Notes: generated by a model from the sequence alone, not told the origin. A stretch of 64,000 nt of DNA from Crocinitomicaceae bacterium (GCA_017983465.1 JAGOBK010000006.1:95461-159460); one strand, 5' to 3'; shown: positions 1-10,261, counted from the stretch's first letter. A program made the numbers and translations.

Positions 1-2
1 TT

Positions 3-125
3 GATTTGAATAATCAATTGATTGGACGAAGTTTATTGAAATGCGGAAATGTCTCTGATCGTGATTCCGTGATGAAACGTTTTAGAAAGAAATTACCTAA
101 AACAATCGCAAAGGACTGGAAGTAG
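3..125 (+). CDS. C-terminal fragment of an unrecognised protein (5' end outside window)
   Basis: One frame is open from the window edge to a TAG stop and encodes about 40 residues ending in a basic tail (motif KRFRKKLPKTIAKDWK). The gene starts upstream of the window. The fragment is too short to assign a family. It converges on the minus-strand secreted protein that ends 10 bases further on. That it is the end of a real gene is an inference from the open frame and the tight spacing. Confidence 0.5.
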   Translation, partial: DLNNQLIGRSLLKCGNVSDRDSVMKRFRKKLPKTIAKDWK

Positions 126-135
126 TAAAAAGTGC

Positions 136-1035
136 TTATTGCATTTCGTATTGCTTCTGCATTTCTTTATCCTCTGGAGTACTATATACCCCACATTTAT
201 TCGGTTTTTCAAACAACTTAATGAACTTCACTTGTGCTTGAATTGGCCAATATCCAGATGAATGCCAATCAAAATAAGCGTTAAATCCATCCCAATTTTT
301 CACCGTTACGATTGGAATTGTAACACTTGGAACGAACATCCACGCCTTGTTTAAACGGATACCGACACCTAAACTATATACGAATTGAGCTGCGAGTTTT
401 TCTTCGGTTAATCCTTGGTAGTTTCGTGTTGCAAAAATCGGATAAAAATAGTTCGTGTACGTCGTATCATTTGAAGAAGCACAATATGAGAATTGAATAC
501 CGATGCTGTTATCGATGAAGTGTTTCCTCACTTTGACAATTTTCTTTTTCCCAAAGTAAATCAATGAATGTGCGCTATATCTTCCATATAAGTAGCCGTT
601 TTTCATTTGTCCATATTCGTTTTGTGTGCTAATCACATCGCCAAACGCATTTTTATAAGTGATTTCGGTTTCTTCTGTTCCACGAATGAGACTAAAACCA
701 ATTCCCCAATCAAAGTAATCAATGATACGGCTTTTCTTTAAGGCTTTGATAGGCGTTCCTTTCCATTTTGGAAAATGAACCATTCCGAATTCTGCGTAAA
801 AACCCAATTTGCTTTCTGGTGTTATGCTGTAATTTCCTCTTGCGCCGTTTAGCGTGGTAAGATCACCAAGAATTGGTTTCGTATGAAAAGAGTAGGTTGG
901 ACCAATTGAAAATTGAATACCATGGTTACTTACCACCATGTAATCGTTTCCTTTTTTCTCTGACTTAACAAATCCACCTTGTGAAAATACCTGTGAAGAA
1001 AAGAGAAGTCCAACGATGCAAATGAAATTTTTCAT
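136..1035 (-). CDS. Secreted or outer-membrane hypothetical protein
   Basis: A 299-residue protein with a clear signal peptide (about residues 1-18, hydrophobic core followed by SQVFS and then QGG), so it is exported. The rest is rich in aromatic residues and in alternating polar/hydrophobic strands, which suits a small beta-barrel or beta-rich envelope protein. I recognise no family. It starts with ATG two bases downstream of the kynurenine monooxygenase stop on the same strand, so the two are probably co-transcribed. Function is not known. Confidence 0.7.
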   Translation of the reverse strand: MKNFICIVGLLFSSQVFSQGGFVKSEKKGNDYMVVSNHGIQFSIGPTYSFHTKPILGDLTTLNGARGNYSITPESKLGFYAEFGMVHFPKWKGTPIKALKKSRIIDYFDWGIGFSLIRGTEETEITYKNAFGDVISTQNEYGQMKNGYLYGRYSAHSLIYFGKKKIVKVRKHFIDNSIGIQFSYCASSNDTTYTNYFYPIFATRNYQGLTEEKLAAQFVYSLGVGIRLNKAWMFVPSVTIPIVTVKNWDGFNAYFDWHSSGYWPIQAQVKFIKLFEKPNKCGVYSTPEDKEMQKQYEMQ

Positions 1036-1037
1036 AC

Positions 1038-2399
1038 TTAGAATTTAAAGTCTGCGCTCTTTTCTAATAAGATATCCATGACGATTTTTGAATCCCATTC
1101 CGTTTCAATGTTCGGTAATGCCATGACTTCATCCATGATGTCACTTTGTGCTTTTCCTTGTTTGTAGGCTTCGCTATAGCGGATATTACTAAAGGTAACT
1201 TGCGAGTAAAGCGGTAACCATCGATCTGGGTGTAGGTCACTGAATTTCGCTTCAATTTTCTTTCTCAATAGAAATTCAGGGTCTGCAACATAGTCGCGCA
1301 TCACGAAGTAATTGTCTAAGGACAAATCTTGCAAGGCATCTCCATCTGGTTTGCGTTCGATGCTGTATTCATCAAAGATAGCCGTCCAATCGTGATTATG
1401 CTTGTGCATGAGGCGATTCATAACTGTACAATCTTCAAAACCTGCATTCATTCCTTGTCCGTAGAAAGGAACAGTCGCATGCGCAGCATCTCCCATTAAG
1501 GCAACTTTTCCATGTGACCAAGGATAACAACGGATGATGGCCAAGTTTGATAATGGATGATCGTCCCAAGCGTCAGCAATGTTTGGCATCATTTCATAGA
1601 AATCTGGGAAAGTCGTTTGAAAGAAGTTGTTCACTGCATCGCGTGAGGTAAGTTTGTCAAAGGCGTTTTCACCACCTTCATGCGGCATGAATAAAGTACA
1701 GGTAAACGATCCGTCTTCATTGGCCATTGCCATGAGCATGAAACGTCCTCTCGGCCAAATATGCAAGGCATTTTTGTCCATTTTGTATGATCCATCCGCA
1801 TTCGCAGGTAATAAAATCTCTCGGTATCCGTCTGCTACAAAATTCTGACTGTAATTAAAACGGTTTATTTTTTGGAATGAATTATATCGTACTGCAGAGA
1901 AAGCCCCATCAACGCCAAAAACGAGATCCGCTTGCACGGTGAACTCTTCGTTTGTCAGGGTATTTGTAAGAGTAACAATACCAGCTTTCAGGTCTACTTT
2001 TTTGCATTCATGGTTGTAATGAATGGTTGCATCTCCGTGTTTTTCGGCCATGTCCATCATCACTGCATTCGTTCTGCCTCTAGAAATCGAATAAATCGCT
2101 TGACCTTCTTTTCCGTATGGTTGGTAGGTTAAATTTCCTTGCATGTCATGCATCATTCGACCGTACATTGGAATTCCAATTTTACGAATCTCATCACCAA
2201 CACCAACAGCATCGAGAGCAGTCCAGCCGCGCACAGAAAGTGCTAAATTGATTGATTTACCTGCGCTTATCTCTGCTTTTCGAATATCAGAGCGTCTTTC
2301 ATAAATGGTCACATTGTATCCTGCTTTCGATAGGTAAACTGCCCAAAGAGAACCAACTAATCCAGCTCCAATAATGATGACTTCTTTTTTCTGTTCCAT
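1038..2399 (-). CDS. kmo: Kynurenine 3-monooxygenase
   Basis: FAD- and NADPH-dependent aromatic hydroxylase that converts L-kynurenine to 3-hydroxykynurenine in tryptophan degradation and, in some bacteria, de novo NAD synthesis. The N-terminal dinucleotide-binding motif GAGLVGS and the second FAD motif GDAAHATVPFYGQGMNAGFE (about residue 303) are typical of the UbiH/PHBH fold. The length of 453 residues fits bacterial KMO, and the C-terminal membrane helix of the eukaryotic enzyme is absent. An in-frame TTG lies two codons upstream, but the ATG at 2399 is the better start. No other kynurenine-pathway gene is in the window. Confidence 0.93.
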   Translation of the reverse strand: MEQKKEVIIIGAGLVGSLWAVYLSKAGYNVTIYERRSDIRKAEISAGKSINLALSVRGWTALDAVGVGDEIRKIGIPMYGRMMHDMQGNLTYQPYGKEGQAIYSISRGRTNAVMMDMAEKHGDATIHYNHECKKVDLKAGIVTLTNTLTNEEFTVQADLVFGVDGAFSAVRYNSFQKINRFNYSQNFVADGYREILLPANADGSYKMDKNALHIWPRGRFMLMAMANEDGSFTCTLFMPHEGGENAFDKLTSRDAVNNFFQTTFPDFYEMMPNIADAWDDHPLSNLAIIRCYPWSHGKVALMGDAAHATVPFYGQGMNAGFEDCTVMNRLMHKHNHDWTAIFDEYSIERKPDGDALQDLSLDNYFVMRDYVADPEFLLRKKIEAKFSDLHPDRWLPLYSQVTFSNIRYSEAYKQGKAQSDIMDEVMALPNIETEWDSKIVMDILLEKSADFKF

Positions 2400-2518
2400 G
2401 TTCAATTGTTAAGGTAATGTAGGTTCGAGCTGACTTTTCTCATGTCCAACAAAGTTAAAAACTTACACGGATGAAAACACCTTTGATCATAGAATTTTCA
2501 ACACGGAAAGCGTGAAAA

Positions 2519-3439
2519 CTATCCAATTTTCAGGAAGCTAATGTTTCGTTTTAATCCCTTGTACTTTGTGCGTTTAACGGGACTTCGTTGGAAAAGTACT
2601 TGAAATCCTTCTTCTTGGAGATCCAGCCAATCTTGTTTTTTCAAGTCAAGCAAATCTGGATGAGGTTCAAAACGTTGTTCGTCGTGGAGAACGGAAAACC
2701 GATTCCATGGACAAACATCTTGACAAATGTCGCAGCCGAACATCCAGTTATCCATTTTTCCTTCAAATTCTTTCGGCAAGAGTTCGTCCTTCAATTCGAT
2801 GGTTAAATAGGATATGCATTTCGATCCATTGACGACATAGGGTTCAATGATGGCATCTGTTGGACAAGCATCAATACACTTTGTACATGTTCCACAATAA
2901 TCTTTTATGGGGCCATCCGCCTCTAACTTCAGGTCTAAGATTAAATCCGCGATGAAAAAGAAACTTCCTTTTTTCGGATGAATTAAATTGCTGTTTTTTC
3001 CGAGCCATCCGAGTCCAGCTTTCTTTGCCCATGCTTTGTCCATTACTGGGGCTGAATCCACGAAACCACGTCCGTTGACTTCCCCGATTTCTTCATGTAT
3101 GAAAGCAATAAGTTCTTTTAGTTTGTCTTTGATGACGTAATGATAATCTTCTCCGTAAGCGTATTTAGAAATTTTCGGTGCTTCAGGGTCCCTTTGTTGT
3201 TGGTCGGTATAATAATTAAACAGGAGGGAAATTACCGTTTGAGCATCATCAACTAATAATCTTGGATCAAGTCTTTTGTCAAAATGATTTGCCATATATG
3301 CCATTTCACCTTGATAATGATTGTTTAACCATTTTTCTAGACGAGGTGCCTCTTCTTCCAAAAAGTCTGCTTTGGAAAATCCAACATGAAAAAATCCAAG
3401 TTCGTGCGCTTTATTGGTAATAAGTTGCTTGTAATCCAC
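2519..3439 (-). CDS. queG: Epoxyqueuosine reductase
   Basis: Catalyses the last step of queuosine biosynthesis, reducing epoxyqueuosine to queuosine in tRNA with a cobalamin cofactor and two 4Fe-4S clusters. The cluster ligands are visible as [12 protein letters not shown] (Cys182, 185, 188, 192) and CDICQDVCP (Cys236, 239, 243). The VDSAPVMD segment around residues 127-134 contains the conserved active-site acidic residue. At 306 residues it is the short form lacking the C-terminal HEAT-like extension of the longer enzymes. The start is GTG at 3439. It lies 11 bases downstream of ruvB on the same strand, suggesting one transcript. Confidence 0.93.
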   Translation of the reverse strand: MDYKQLITNKAHELGFFHVGFSKADFLEEEAPRLEKWLNNHYQGEMAYMANHFDKRLDPRLLVDDAQTVISLLFNYYTDQQQRDPEAPKISKYAYGEDYHYVIKDKLKELIAFIHEEIGEVNGRGFVDSAPVMDKAWAKKAGLGWLGKNSNLIHPKKGSFFFIADLILDLKLEADGPIKDYCGTCTKCIDACPTDAIIEPYVVNGSKCISYLTIELKDELLPKEFEGKMDNWMFGCDICQDVCPWNRFSVLHDEQRFEPHPDLLDLKKQDWLDLQEEGFQVLFQRSPVKRTKYKGLKRNISFLKIG

Positions 3440-3450
3440 CTTCGGAATAA

Positions 3451-4473
3451 TTAGAAAAGCCCGCCTTGAGTCCAGCCAATATCTTTTCCAAGGTGACGAT
3501 AGGTTTTCTCGGTTGCTTTTCTTCCTCTCGGTGTTCTCATGAGGAATCCTTCTTGAATTAAGAATGGTTCGTATACTTCCTCCAAGGTTCCAGCATTTTC
3601 ACCGATTGCCGTTGCAATTGTTGTGAGTCCAACAGGACCACCGCTAAATTTATCGATTATGACTTTTAGGATGCGGATGTCCATTTCATCCAGTCCATTT
3701 TCATCGACATTCAATGCTTTCAAAGCAAATTCGGTGATTTCCTCATCTATTTTTCCACTTCCCTTAATTTGCGCAAAGTCGCGTACACGACGAAGAAGTG
3801 CATTTGCAATCCTTGGTGTTCCGCGGCTTCTACTGGAAATTTTATAGGCAGCTGACTCATCGATTTCGATGTGCAGCAAATGTGCGGATCGTTCAACGAT
3901 GGAAGTAAGTGTTTTCGAATCGTAGTATTCCAAGCGTGAATTGATGCCAAATCGAGCGCGGAGTGGAGAGGTGAGTAGTCCTGAGCGAGTGGTAGCGCCG
4001 ATCAGTGTAAATGGATTTAAGTTAATCTGAATACTGCGTGCATTCGCGCCAGAATCGAGCATGATGTCGATCACGTAATCTTCCATGGCTGAGTACAAGT
4101 ATTCTTCGATTACAGGACTCAATCGGTGAATTTCATCGATGAATAATACATCGCCAACACCGAGGTTTGTAAGTAATCCAGCCAGGTCACCGGCTTTATC
4201 GAGTACAGGTCCAGAGGTAACTTTGAATCCAACGCCAAGTTCATTGGCGATAATATTTGCAAGAGTAGTTTTTCCTAGTCCTGGAGGTCCGTGAAGTAGT
4301 ACATGGTCTAATGGTTCGTTTCTGAGTTGAGCAGCGCGGACGAATACTTCCAAGTTTTCGACTACGGTCGGTTGTCCGGCAAAATCACTGAGTGTTTTGG
4401 GACGCAGGACTTTATCAATTTCCTGTTCGCCATTTTGTGCCGCCTCGTCTCTGTAATCAAATGAATCTTCCAT
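3451..4473 (-). CDS. ruvB: Holliday junction branch migration helicase RuvB
   Basis: Motor subunit of the RuvAB branch-migration complex, acting on Holliday junctions during recombinational repair. The 340-residue protein shows Walker A (GPPGLGKT, about 62-69), Walker B with the RuvB signature FIDEIHRL (about 111-118), the sensor segment GATTRSGLL, and a C-terminal winged-helix region ending in basic residues. Length and order match the family. Start is ATG at 4473, and a TAnnTTTG-type -7 element (minus strand, 4480-4487) sits only six bases upstream. Confidence 0.97.
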   Translation of the reverse strand: MEDSFDYRDEAAQNGEQEIDKVLRPKTLSDFAGQPTVVENLEVFVRAAQLRNEPLDHVLLHGPPGLGKTTLANIIANELGVGFKVTSGPVLDKAGDLAGLLTNLGVGDVLFIDEIHRLSPVIEEYLYSAMEDYVIDIMLDSGANARSIQINLNPFTLIGATTRSGLLTSPLRARFGINSRLEYYDSKTLTSIVERSAHLLHIEIDESAAYKISSRSRGTPRIANALLRRVRDFAQIKGSGKIDEEITEFALKALNVDENGLDEMDIRILKVIIDKFSGGPVGLTTIATAIGENAGTLEEVYEPFLIQEGFLMRTPRGRKATEKTYRHLGKDIGWTQGGLF

Positions 4474-4514
4474 TACTTACAAAAATACAAAAGCATTCCA
4501 AATGGAGCTCAGTT

Positions 4515-5177
4515 CTATTTCTGTATTTCCAATAAGAATTCATTCATCGTATCGAAATGAAAATCTGCTACGGACAAACGCGGATTTGGGAAATGGGTTT
4601 TTTCGGGAATACAAACGACTTTCATCTTCGCAGCAAGTCCAGCAATGACCCCATTAAATGAATCTTCGATCACCAAACATTTGTGTGGGGAAACAAGTAG
4701 TTGTTGAGCCACAGTAAGGTATACGGCCGGATGAGGTTTTCCGTATGCTTCCGTTTCTGCTGAGTGTGTAAAGTCAAAAAAGTGTTTAATGTTTAATTCA
4801 GAAAGAACAACTTGAATGAGTCTACTAGATGATGAGGTTCCAAGTCCAATTTTCATTCCTACATTCTTTAAGTAGGTGAGGGTTTCAATCACTCCTGAAA
4901 GCGGAGCGGCATTCGCAGCGATGAGTTCAATCATTTTGACAATAATGGCCTCTTCCACATCTTGTTCATTTTCGACGCCCCAATTTTCATGATGATTCCA
5001 AAAATGAACAACTTCATCGATGCGTAGACCAACGGTTTTCTGAAAATCTGCTTTGGTCAATTTGGATCCTAAGGAATGAAAAACTTCTTCCATGGCAATT
5101 TTCCACAAGGGTTCGGAATCGATGAGAACGCCATCCATATCAAAAATAACAGCTTCGTATTGAGAGAGTTGGATCAT
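4515..5177 (-). CDS. HAD-superfamily sugar-phosphate phosphatase (HxpB/beta-phosphoglucomutase-like)
   Basis: Haloacid-dehalogenase hydrolase of 220 residues. The nucleophile motif FDMDGVLIDSEPLW (Asp13, Asp15) is followed by a helical cap, the motif II serine/threonine segment LGTSSSS, the lysine in YGKPHP and the acidic motif VIEDSFNG. This pattern is that of subfamily IA enzymes such as hexitol/2-deoxyglucose-6-phosphatases and beta-phosphoglucomutase, so substrate choice cannot be fixed from sequence. It overlaps the end of the upstream secreted protein by four bases, indicating translational coupling. Confidence 0.85.
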   Translation of the reverse strand: MIQLSQYEAVIFDMDGVLIDSEPLWKIAMEEVFHSLGSKLTKADFQKTVGLRIDEVVHFWNHHENWGVENEQDVEEAIIVKMIELIAANAAPLSGVIETLTYLKNVGMKIGLGTSSSSRLIQVVLSELNIKHFFDFTHSAETEAYGKPHPAVYLTVAQQLLVSPHKCLVIEDSFNGVIAGLAAKMKVVCIPEKTHFPNPRLSVADFHFDTMNEFLLEIQK

Positions 5178-6010
5178 GGTAGTTTTAATAGTTTTAGTTT
5201 AGCTGGCCCCAATAATTTATGATTCTCGTTGGAGATGAAATAGGAACGTTCTCCTAAACATGCACAAGCTTCTACTTGTTGAATATGAGGATATTTGTAG
5301 AGGTTAGATTTGCTTAATCCCTGTTTTGGAAAATCTAGTTTCATCAATCGATTATAGGTGGAGAGTACAATGGAATGGTCATCAGTATCCGTACACGCAC
5401 TCGTAATGGCATCTTTCAAATACGAGGTTTTATTCAATTTCAACTCTGTTACTTTCGATAGTATTTTCGTTTGATTGGCTTCAAATTGCACCATGTAAAT
5501 AAATGATTTGCCATCGAAAGGTTTGGTACTGTTCTTTGTGAAAATCCACAGTTGTCCTTCGAAGTAGGTCATTGCTTCTGCATCGAAATACCGTTCATGA
5601 TCCTTTGGTGGGAATTCCTTTTGTTCTCGGTAAGAAATGGACATTTTTTCGGCTGTCACCTCGTTCAAAGTTGCAATTTCGTTGCGATTGACCCGGTAAA
5701 GACACATGTCTTTACGTTCATTCATATTGTTGCCAAAATCACCGATGTACAGGTAGTTTTCATCCATTGCTAGGGCTTCCCAGTCGATGTTAGTTGCATT
5801 TGACACACTAATTTTACGTGTGATTTGTCCGCTTAAATTGAGTAAAAAAAGTATGGGGTCGTTTCCGCCATCATTAATAGCGATTAAAGTAGAATCATTC
5901 CATTTTTCTAATCCAGAAATTTCGGATAATTCAGAAGGAAGTTTGAGGTCTGTTTGGGCAAAGACGAACGAACTGATAAACAGTGTAAGAAGTCCAAGCG
6001 TGTAGTTCAT
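5174..6010 (-). CDS. Secreted beta-propeller-like protein (SdiA-regulated/esterase-like)
   Basis: A 278-residue protein with an N-terminal signal peptide (about 1-18, ending in FVFA and then QTD). Segments such as SELSEISGLEKW, IAINDGGNDP and LYIGDFGNN resemble the blades of SdiA-regulated-like beta-propellers often seen in exported Bacteroidota proteins. No catalytic motif is obvious. It sits between the CNNM/CBS protein (one-base overlap of stop and start) and the HAD phosphatase (four-base overlap), so the three are likely one operon. Family placement is tentative. Confidence 0.65.
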   Translation of the reverse strand: MNYTLGLLTLFISSFVFAQTDLKLPSELSEISGLEKWNDSTLIAINDGGNDPILFLLNLSGQITRKISVSNATNIDWEALAMDENYLYIGDFGNNMNERKDMCLYRVNRNEIATLNEVTAEKMSISYREQKEFPPKDHERYFDAEAMTYFEGQLWIFTKNSTKPFDGKSFIYMVQFEANQTKILSKVTELKLNKTSYLKDAITSACTDTDDHSIVLSTYNRLMKLDFPKQGLSKSNLYKYPHIQQVEACACLGERSYFISNENHKLLGPAKLKLLKLP

Positions 6011-7266
6011 TACGATTCAATAAAAAGTCGAACAGTTTCAATTTTTCGATCACTTACCTCTTCTACAACTAATCTATATTTTTCTAATTGAACACTATCA
6101 CCTTGTGTAGGAATGGATTCAATGTGATGAATGATTAATCCAGCAAGAGTGTCATATTCTTCCGATTCTTCTAATGAAAGTTTAAAGGTTTCATTTAAGT
6201 AGTCGATATCGATTCGTGCGGAAAATAGAAATTCCACATCGCTCACTTTTTCTTCCAGCCAAATTTCTTTGTCATGTTCGTCCTCAATTTCACCAAAAAT
6301 CTCTTCAATCACATCTTCCAAGGTGATGATGCCTGCAGTTCCACCATATTCATCGGTGACAACTGCGAAACTTCCCGCTTGTTTCGTGAATTTCTCTAAT
6401 AATTCTTTTCCGGAAATTACCGTTGGAACAAAACTGATTGGCTTGAGAATTTGTTTGATCGATTTAGGTTTCGAGAATAAATCAAATGAATGGACGTATC
6501 CAATAATGTTATCGATGTCGTCCCGGTAAACGATTAATTTGGAGAGTCCTTTAGAAATGAGTAGTTGTTTTACCTCTTCGATGTCATCTTCAATTTCTAC
6601 TCCAATTATTTCTGTTCTTGGAATCATACAGTCACGAGCTTTGATATTCGTGAAATCAAGGGCGTTACGAAGGATGAGCATTTCGTTGCTAAATTCCTCT
6701 TCATCCTTAATGCGTGCACTGAGTTCATCCACGTAATGCTCGAGATCCACCTTCGAAAAAACGCGAGCGGACTGTTCTTGGCTGGAACCGAATAATTTTA
6801 GAATGATGTAGCTGAAGAATAGCACAAATTGTGTTGGGAGATACAATAGAATGTACAGAACAAGCATGGGTGCGAGTGTAACATCTAGAAATCGATTTGG
6901 ATTCAGTTGAACGAGTGCTTTCGGTAAAAATTCTGCTGTAACAAGCACAATGATAGTGGAAGCAACCGTTTGAAGAACTAGTAAAAGTACTTCATCCGAA
7001 ATTCCTAGTCCCATAAAAAATTGATTCAATACCCTTGCTGCAGCGATTCCGTACATCACTAATGCAATGTTATTCCCCATTAATAGGGAAGCAATCATTG
7101 TGGATTCACGGTGAAAGAAGAGTCCAATAATTCTGCTTTTCAACGAACGGTTTTTTTTCATTACTTCAATCCGAAGTCGGTTTGAAGATAAAAAAGCTAG
7201 TTCCATTGCTGAAAAGAAAGCAGAGGCAAGAATGGAAATGAGAATGATGATAAGATCTACACTCAT
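6010..7266 (-). CDS. CNNM/CBS/CorC membrane protein (GldE-like)
   Basis: A 418-residue inner-membrane protein. The N-terminal third carries the DUF21/CNNM transmembrane region (hydrophobic segments near residues 5-25, 60-80, 88-110 and 128-152, including FFSAMELAFLSSNRLR). A pair of CBS domains follows (MIPRTEIIGVEIEDD to TDEYGGTAGIITLEDVIEEI), then a C-terminal CorC_HlyC domain. Such proteins are linked to divalent-cation efflux; in Flavobacteria the relative GldE is required for gliding. gldD, the usual gldE neighbour, is not adjacent here, so the gliding role is only possible. Confidence 0.85.
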   Translation of the reverse strand: MSVDLIIILISILASAFFSAMELAFLSSNRLRIEVMKKNRSLKSRIIGLFFHRESTMIASLLMGNNIALVMYGIAAARVLNQFFMGLGISDEVLLLVLQTVASTIIVLVTAEFLPKALVQLNPNRFLDVTLAPMLVLYILLYLPTQFVLFFSYIILKLFGSSQEQSARVFSKVDLEHYVDELSARIKDEEEFSNEMLILRNALDFTNIKARDCMIPRTEIIGVEIEDDIEEVKQLLISKGLSKLIVYRDDIDNIIGYVHSFDLFSKPKSIKQILKPISFVPTVISGKELLEKFTKQAGSFAVVTDEYGGTAGIITLEDVIEEIFGEIEDEHDKEIWLEEKVSDVEFLFSARIDIDYLNETFKLSLEESEEYDTLAGLIIHHIESIPTQGDSVQLEKYRLVVEEVSDRKIETVRLFIES

Positions 7267-7290
7267 AGTTTTGGAATGAATTTCCGCGGG

Positions 7291-8565
7291 TTAACGTACA
7301 TCTTGACCGATGTCCTTACGGTAATAAGCTCCGTCGTAGGTAATTTTAGAAATGGAATCATAAGATTTCTCTAAGGCAGCTTCTAGGTTTTTCCCATAAG
7401 ATGTAACCGCAAGTACTCGTCCACCGGCTGTAAGAACGGATGGTCCGTCAGCACTTGTTCCAGCGTGGAATACGATGCTGTCAACGATGCTGTTTAGTCC
7501 AAAAATGGATTTCCCTTTTTCGTAATCTCCTGGATATCCACCAGAAACCATCATGACTGTTGCGGCGCTTTTGTCAATAAATTGAATATCTCTTTCGGAA
7601 AGTGTATTGCTTGCAACACCTTCAAATAAATCAAGGATGTCAGATTTCAATCGTGGAATAACAACTTCTGTCTCTGGGTCACCCATTCGGCAATTATATT
7701 CAATCACATATGGGTCTCCTTTTACGCTGATCAAACCAAAGAAAACAAATCCTTTGTAGGTGATTTTCTCTGATTTTAATCCTTTGATTGTTGGAACAAT
7801 AATGCGATTATGTACTTTGTCCATGAAGCTTGCATCTGCGAATGGAACTGGTGAAATGGCGCCCATACCTCCTGTATTAAGTCCAGTATCACCTTCGCCA
7901 ATGCGTTTGTAATCTTTTGCTTCCGGAAGTAATTTAAAGGATTCGCCATCTGTTAAAACGAAAACAGAAAGTTCAATTCCATCAAGAAATTGTTCAATGA
8001 CAACTTTGCTACTTGCTGCTCCAAATTTTTCATCAAGGAGCATGCTTTTGAGTTCGCTTTTCGCTTCGTCTAAATCTGAAAGAATCAAGACTCCTTTTCC
8101 CGCAGCAAGTCCATCGGCTTTCAGTACGTATGGTCCTTTCATGGCGTCAAGGAATGAAAGTCCTTGTGTGATTGTTTCTGCGGTAAATGTTCCGTATTTC
8201 GCAGTTGGAATGGCATGTCTCGCCATGAATGCTTTAGCGAAATCCTTACTGCCTTCTAGTTGGGCACCAAATTTACTTGGGCCAATAATCCCAACTTTTT
8301 TAAGTTGTTCATCTGCTTGAAAGTAATCGTATATTCCGTTTACAAGCGGTTCTTCTGGTCCAACAATGACCATGTCAATTTGTTGAGAGATAACGAAATC
8401 TTTAATTCCATCGAAATCTATTGGAGACAAATCTACATTTTTACCATGTTTTTTTGTCCCAGCATTTCCTGGTGCGATAAAAAGTTCATCTAAAATGGAG
8501 CTTTGTGCAATTTTCCACGCGAGTGCATGTTCTCGTCCACCGGATCCTAGTAAGAGTACTTTCAT
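7291..8565 (-). CDS. purD: Phosphoribosylamine--glycine ligase
   Basis: GAR synthetase, an ATP-grasp enzyme that joins 5-phosphoribosylamine and glycine in de novo purine synthesis. The N-terminus MKVLLLGSGGREHALAWK is the family signature, and the ATP-grasp core has YVLKADGLAAGKGV and the metal-binding region YNCRMGDPETE. The 424-residue length is normal. A TTG lies two codons upstream, but the ATG at 8565 overlaps the purQ stop as ATGA, so it is the likely start and is translationally coupled to purQ. Confidence 0.96.
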   Translation of the reverse strand: MKVLLLGSGGREHALAWKIAQSSILDELFIAPGNAGTKKHGKNVDLSPIDFDGIKDFVISQQIDMVIVGPEEPLVNGIYDYFQADEQLKKVGIIGPSKFGAQLEGSKDFAKAFMARHAIPTAKYGTFTAETITQGLSFLDAMKGPYVLKADGLAAGKGVLILSDLDEAKSELKSMLLDEKFGAASSKVVIEQFLDGIELSVFVLTDGESFKLLPEAKDYKRIGEGDTGLNTGGMGAISPVPFADASFMDKVHNRIIVPTIKGLKSEKITYKGFVFFGLISVKGDPYVIEYNCRMGDPETEVVIPRLKSDILDLFEGVASNTLSERDIQFIDKSAATVMMVSGGYPGDYEKGKSIFGLNSIVDSIVFHAGTSADGPSVLTAGGRVLAVTSYGKNLEAALEKSYDSISKITYDGAYYRKDIGQDVR

Positions 8566-9251
8566 GAACAATGATTTAAAATCGATTCAAACAAAGCTAG
8601 TCCGTCTTTATTCCCAAGATGTTGATCCGCTGCTCTTTCTGGATGCGGCATCATTCCAAAAACATTTTTGTTTTTGTTTGTAATACCTGCAATGGAATGA
8701 ATGGAACCGTTTGGATTCGATTCATCCGTTATTGAAGCATTTTCGTCACAGTAGTGAAATAAAACTTGATCGTTATCTTGAATTGATTTTAGTGTATCAT
8801 CACTTGCGAAAAATCGACCCTCACCGTGAGCAATTGGAATTTTGTATGCTTGATTTTGGTTTAGATCCTTGCTTGGAGCAGCGCTTGAACTCGAAGGTTT
8901 CAAGAAAACATTTTTACAAATGAATTTCTGCGTATTGTTGTGAAGCAATGCTCCTTCTAACAATCCTGACTCCGTAAGAATTTGAAATCCATTACAAATC
9001 CCCATGACGTATCCACCGCGATTCGCATGTTGAATGACTTCTGACATGATCGGTGAGAATTTTGCAATAGCACCTGAACGCAAGTAATCTCCGTAGGAGA
9101 ATCCTCCCGGAATAATTACCATATCGACCTTTTTCAAGTCGGTATCTTTGTGCCACAATTGCTCAACTTGTTGACCCAGTAAGTCACTCAAAACATAAAC
9201 CATGTCTTGATCACAATTTGATCCTGGAAACGTTACAACTCCAAATTTCAT
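8562..9251 (-). CDS. purQ: Phosphoribosylformylglycinamidine synthase glutaminase subunit
   Basis: Class I glutamine amidotransferase subunit that supplies ammonia to PurL for FGAM synthesis. The nucleophile elbow GICNGFQILTE contains Cys86, and the His-Glu pair is in MMPHPERA (about His203 and Glu205). At 229 residues it is the separate small PurQ of the PurSLQ type rather than the fused large PurL. It is the first gene of a purQ-purD pair. The third subunit gene, purS, lies about 31 kb away in this window; purL itself is not here. Confidence 0.96.
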   Translation of the reverse strand: MKFGVVTFPGSNCDQDMVYVLSDLLGQQVEQLWHKDTDLKKVDMVIIPGGFSYGDYLRSGAIAKFSPIMSEVIQHANRGGYVMGICNGFQILTESGLLEGALLHNNTQKFICKNVFLKPSSSSAAPSKDLNQNQAYKIPIAHGEGRFFASDDTLKSIQDNDQVLFHYCDENASITDESNPNGSIHSIAGITNKNKNVFGMMPHPERAADQHLGNKDGLALFESILNHCS

Positions 9252-9292
9252 TTTATCTTAAATTATCGTTCAAAATTAATCATTTAAACCGC

Positions 9293-10261
9293 TCATTCCT
9301 GTGTGAAGTTGAGGAAAAATTTCACAAAAGAGTAGAGAAGTGCTATGTAGAAAAAGATATTAGCAAGAATACCTGATCGTTTACTTAAAAAGGCATAGGT
9401 TAGAAAATAGGTCAGAGGGATAATTGCCAGGGATAAATAGAGTAGGGATCCTGAAAAATAAAAGTCGACACAGCCCAATAGGAATAATGCTGTAAAAATC
9501 AATCCAAGCATTTGGATTTGTTTTTTCAATCGCAAGGACGATTTCACCATGCGAGCGCCTAGACTTAAAAGACTAATGAATAAGAGAATGAAATACAGAC
9601 CGGCAATCGGGTAGGTATTCAATGCTAAGCGAAAATCATGAAGTTGCCAAACGGGAAATTTCCAGGTGAAAACAAGTGCATCCGTTAAAAATAGATAGCT
9701 AAAATAATAGAGTAGGGGAACGCTTATTCCTGCAAGACACAAGAACAATTCTCGCCAATTAAACGGACGTATGATCACAATCATGATTAAAATAATGGGA
9801 ATGAGAATGCTTAAATAGGGAAGCAAGGTCATTGCCATACTAAACAACATTCCCGCGTTAAAAATGGTCATTTTACCATCGGAGTTTTGCTTCAGGTAGA
9901 AAATTGCTCCAAGCGTTGCGATGACAAAAAAGTGAGCGAGTAAAACGGGGTTAAATTGATTTAAGGGCACAAACATGGGAGTGAGCACCACGTAAATTAA
10001 ACTGATTATGTACGTGTTTTTATCGAGGAATTCATGACTATTGAAAACGGCATTAAGAAAAACGGCATTGATCAGAATCAAAAATGATTGACCGAAATAG
10101 ACCCAGAAATTGCTTGTAGTGGTTTGACTGAAAAAGAGTCCATCTACTCTGTTTGACGCGACTTGTTCCACCCCAAGAATGTCCCCAAGAACATAAAGGG
10201 CAATGAGCAAAGGTAATAGTAACAAAACCGCTGTTCGGTTGTCTAAAAACAGTCGAATCAT
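9293..10261 (-). CDS. Polytopic membrane protein, DUF6427-like
   Basis: A 322-residue, very hydrophobic protein with about ten predicted transmembrane segments and the motif ILIPIILIMIVIIRPFNWRE in the middle. The architecture fits the DUF6427 family of Flavobacteriia, whose function is unknown. A GTG start ten codons upstream is also in frame; the ATG at 10261 (MIRLFLDNRTAV) puts the first hydrophobic segment near the N-terminus as in relatives. It is 41 bases upstream of purQ on the same strand. Confidence 0.6.
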   Translation of the reverse strand: MIRLFLDNRTAVLLLLPLLIALYVLGDILGVEQVASNRVDGLFFSQTTTSNFWVYFGQSFLILINAVFLNAVFNSHEFLDKNTYIISLIYVVLTPMFVPLNQFNPVLLAHFFVIATLGAIFYLKQNSDGKMTIFNAGMLFSMAMTLLPYLSILIPIILIMIVIIRPFNWRELFLCLAGISVPLLYYFSYLFLTDALVFTWKFPVWQLHDFRLALNTYPIAGLYFILLFISLLSLGARMVKSSLRLKKQIQMLGLIFTALFLLGCVDFYFSGSLLYLSLAIIPLTYFLTYAFLSKRSGILANIFFYIALLYSFVKFFLNFTQE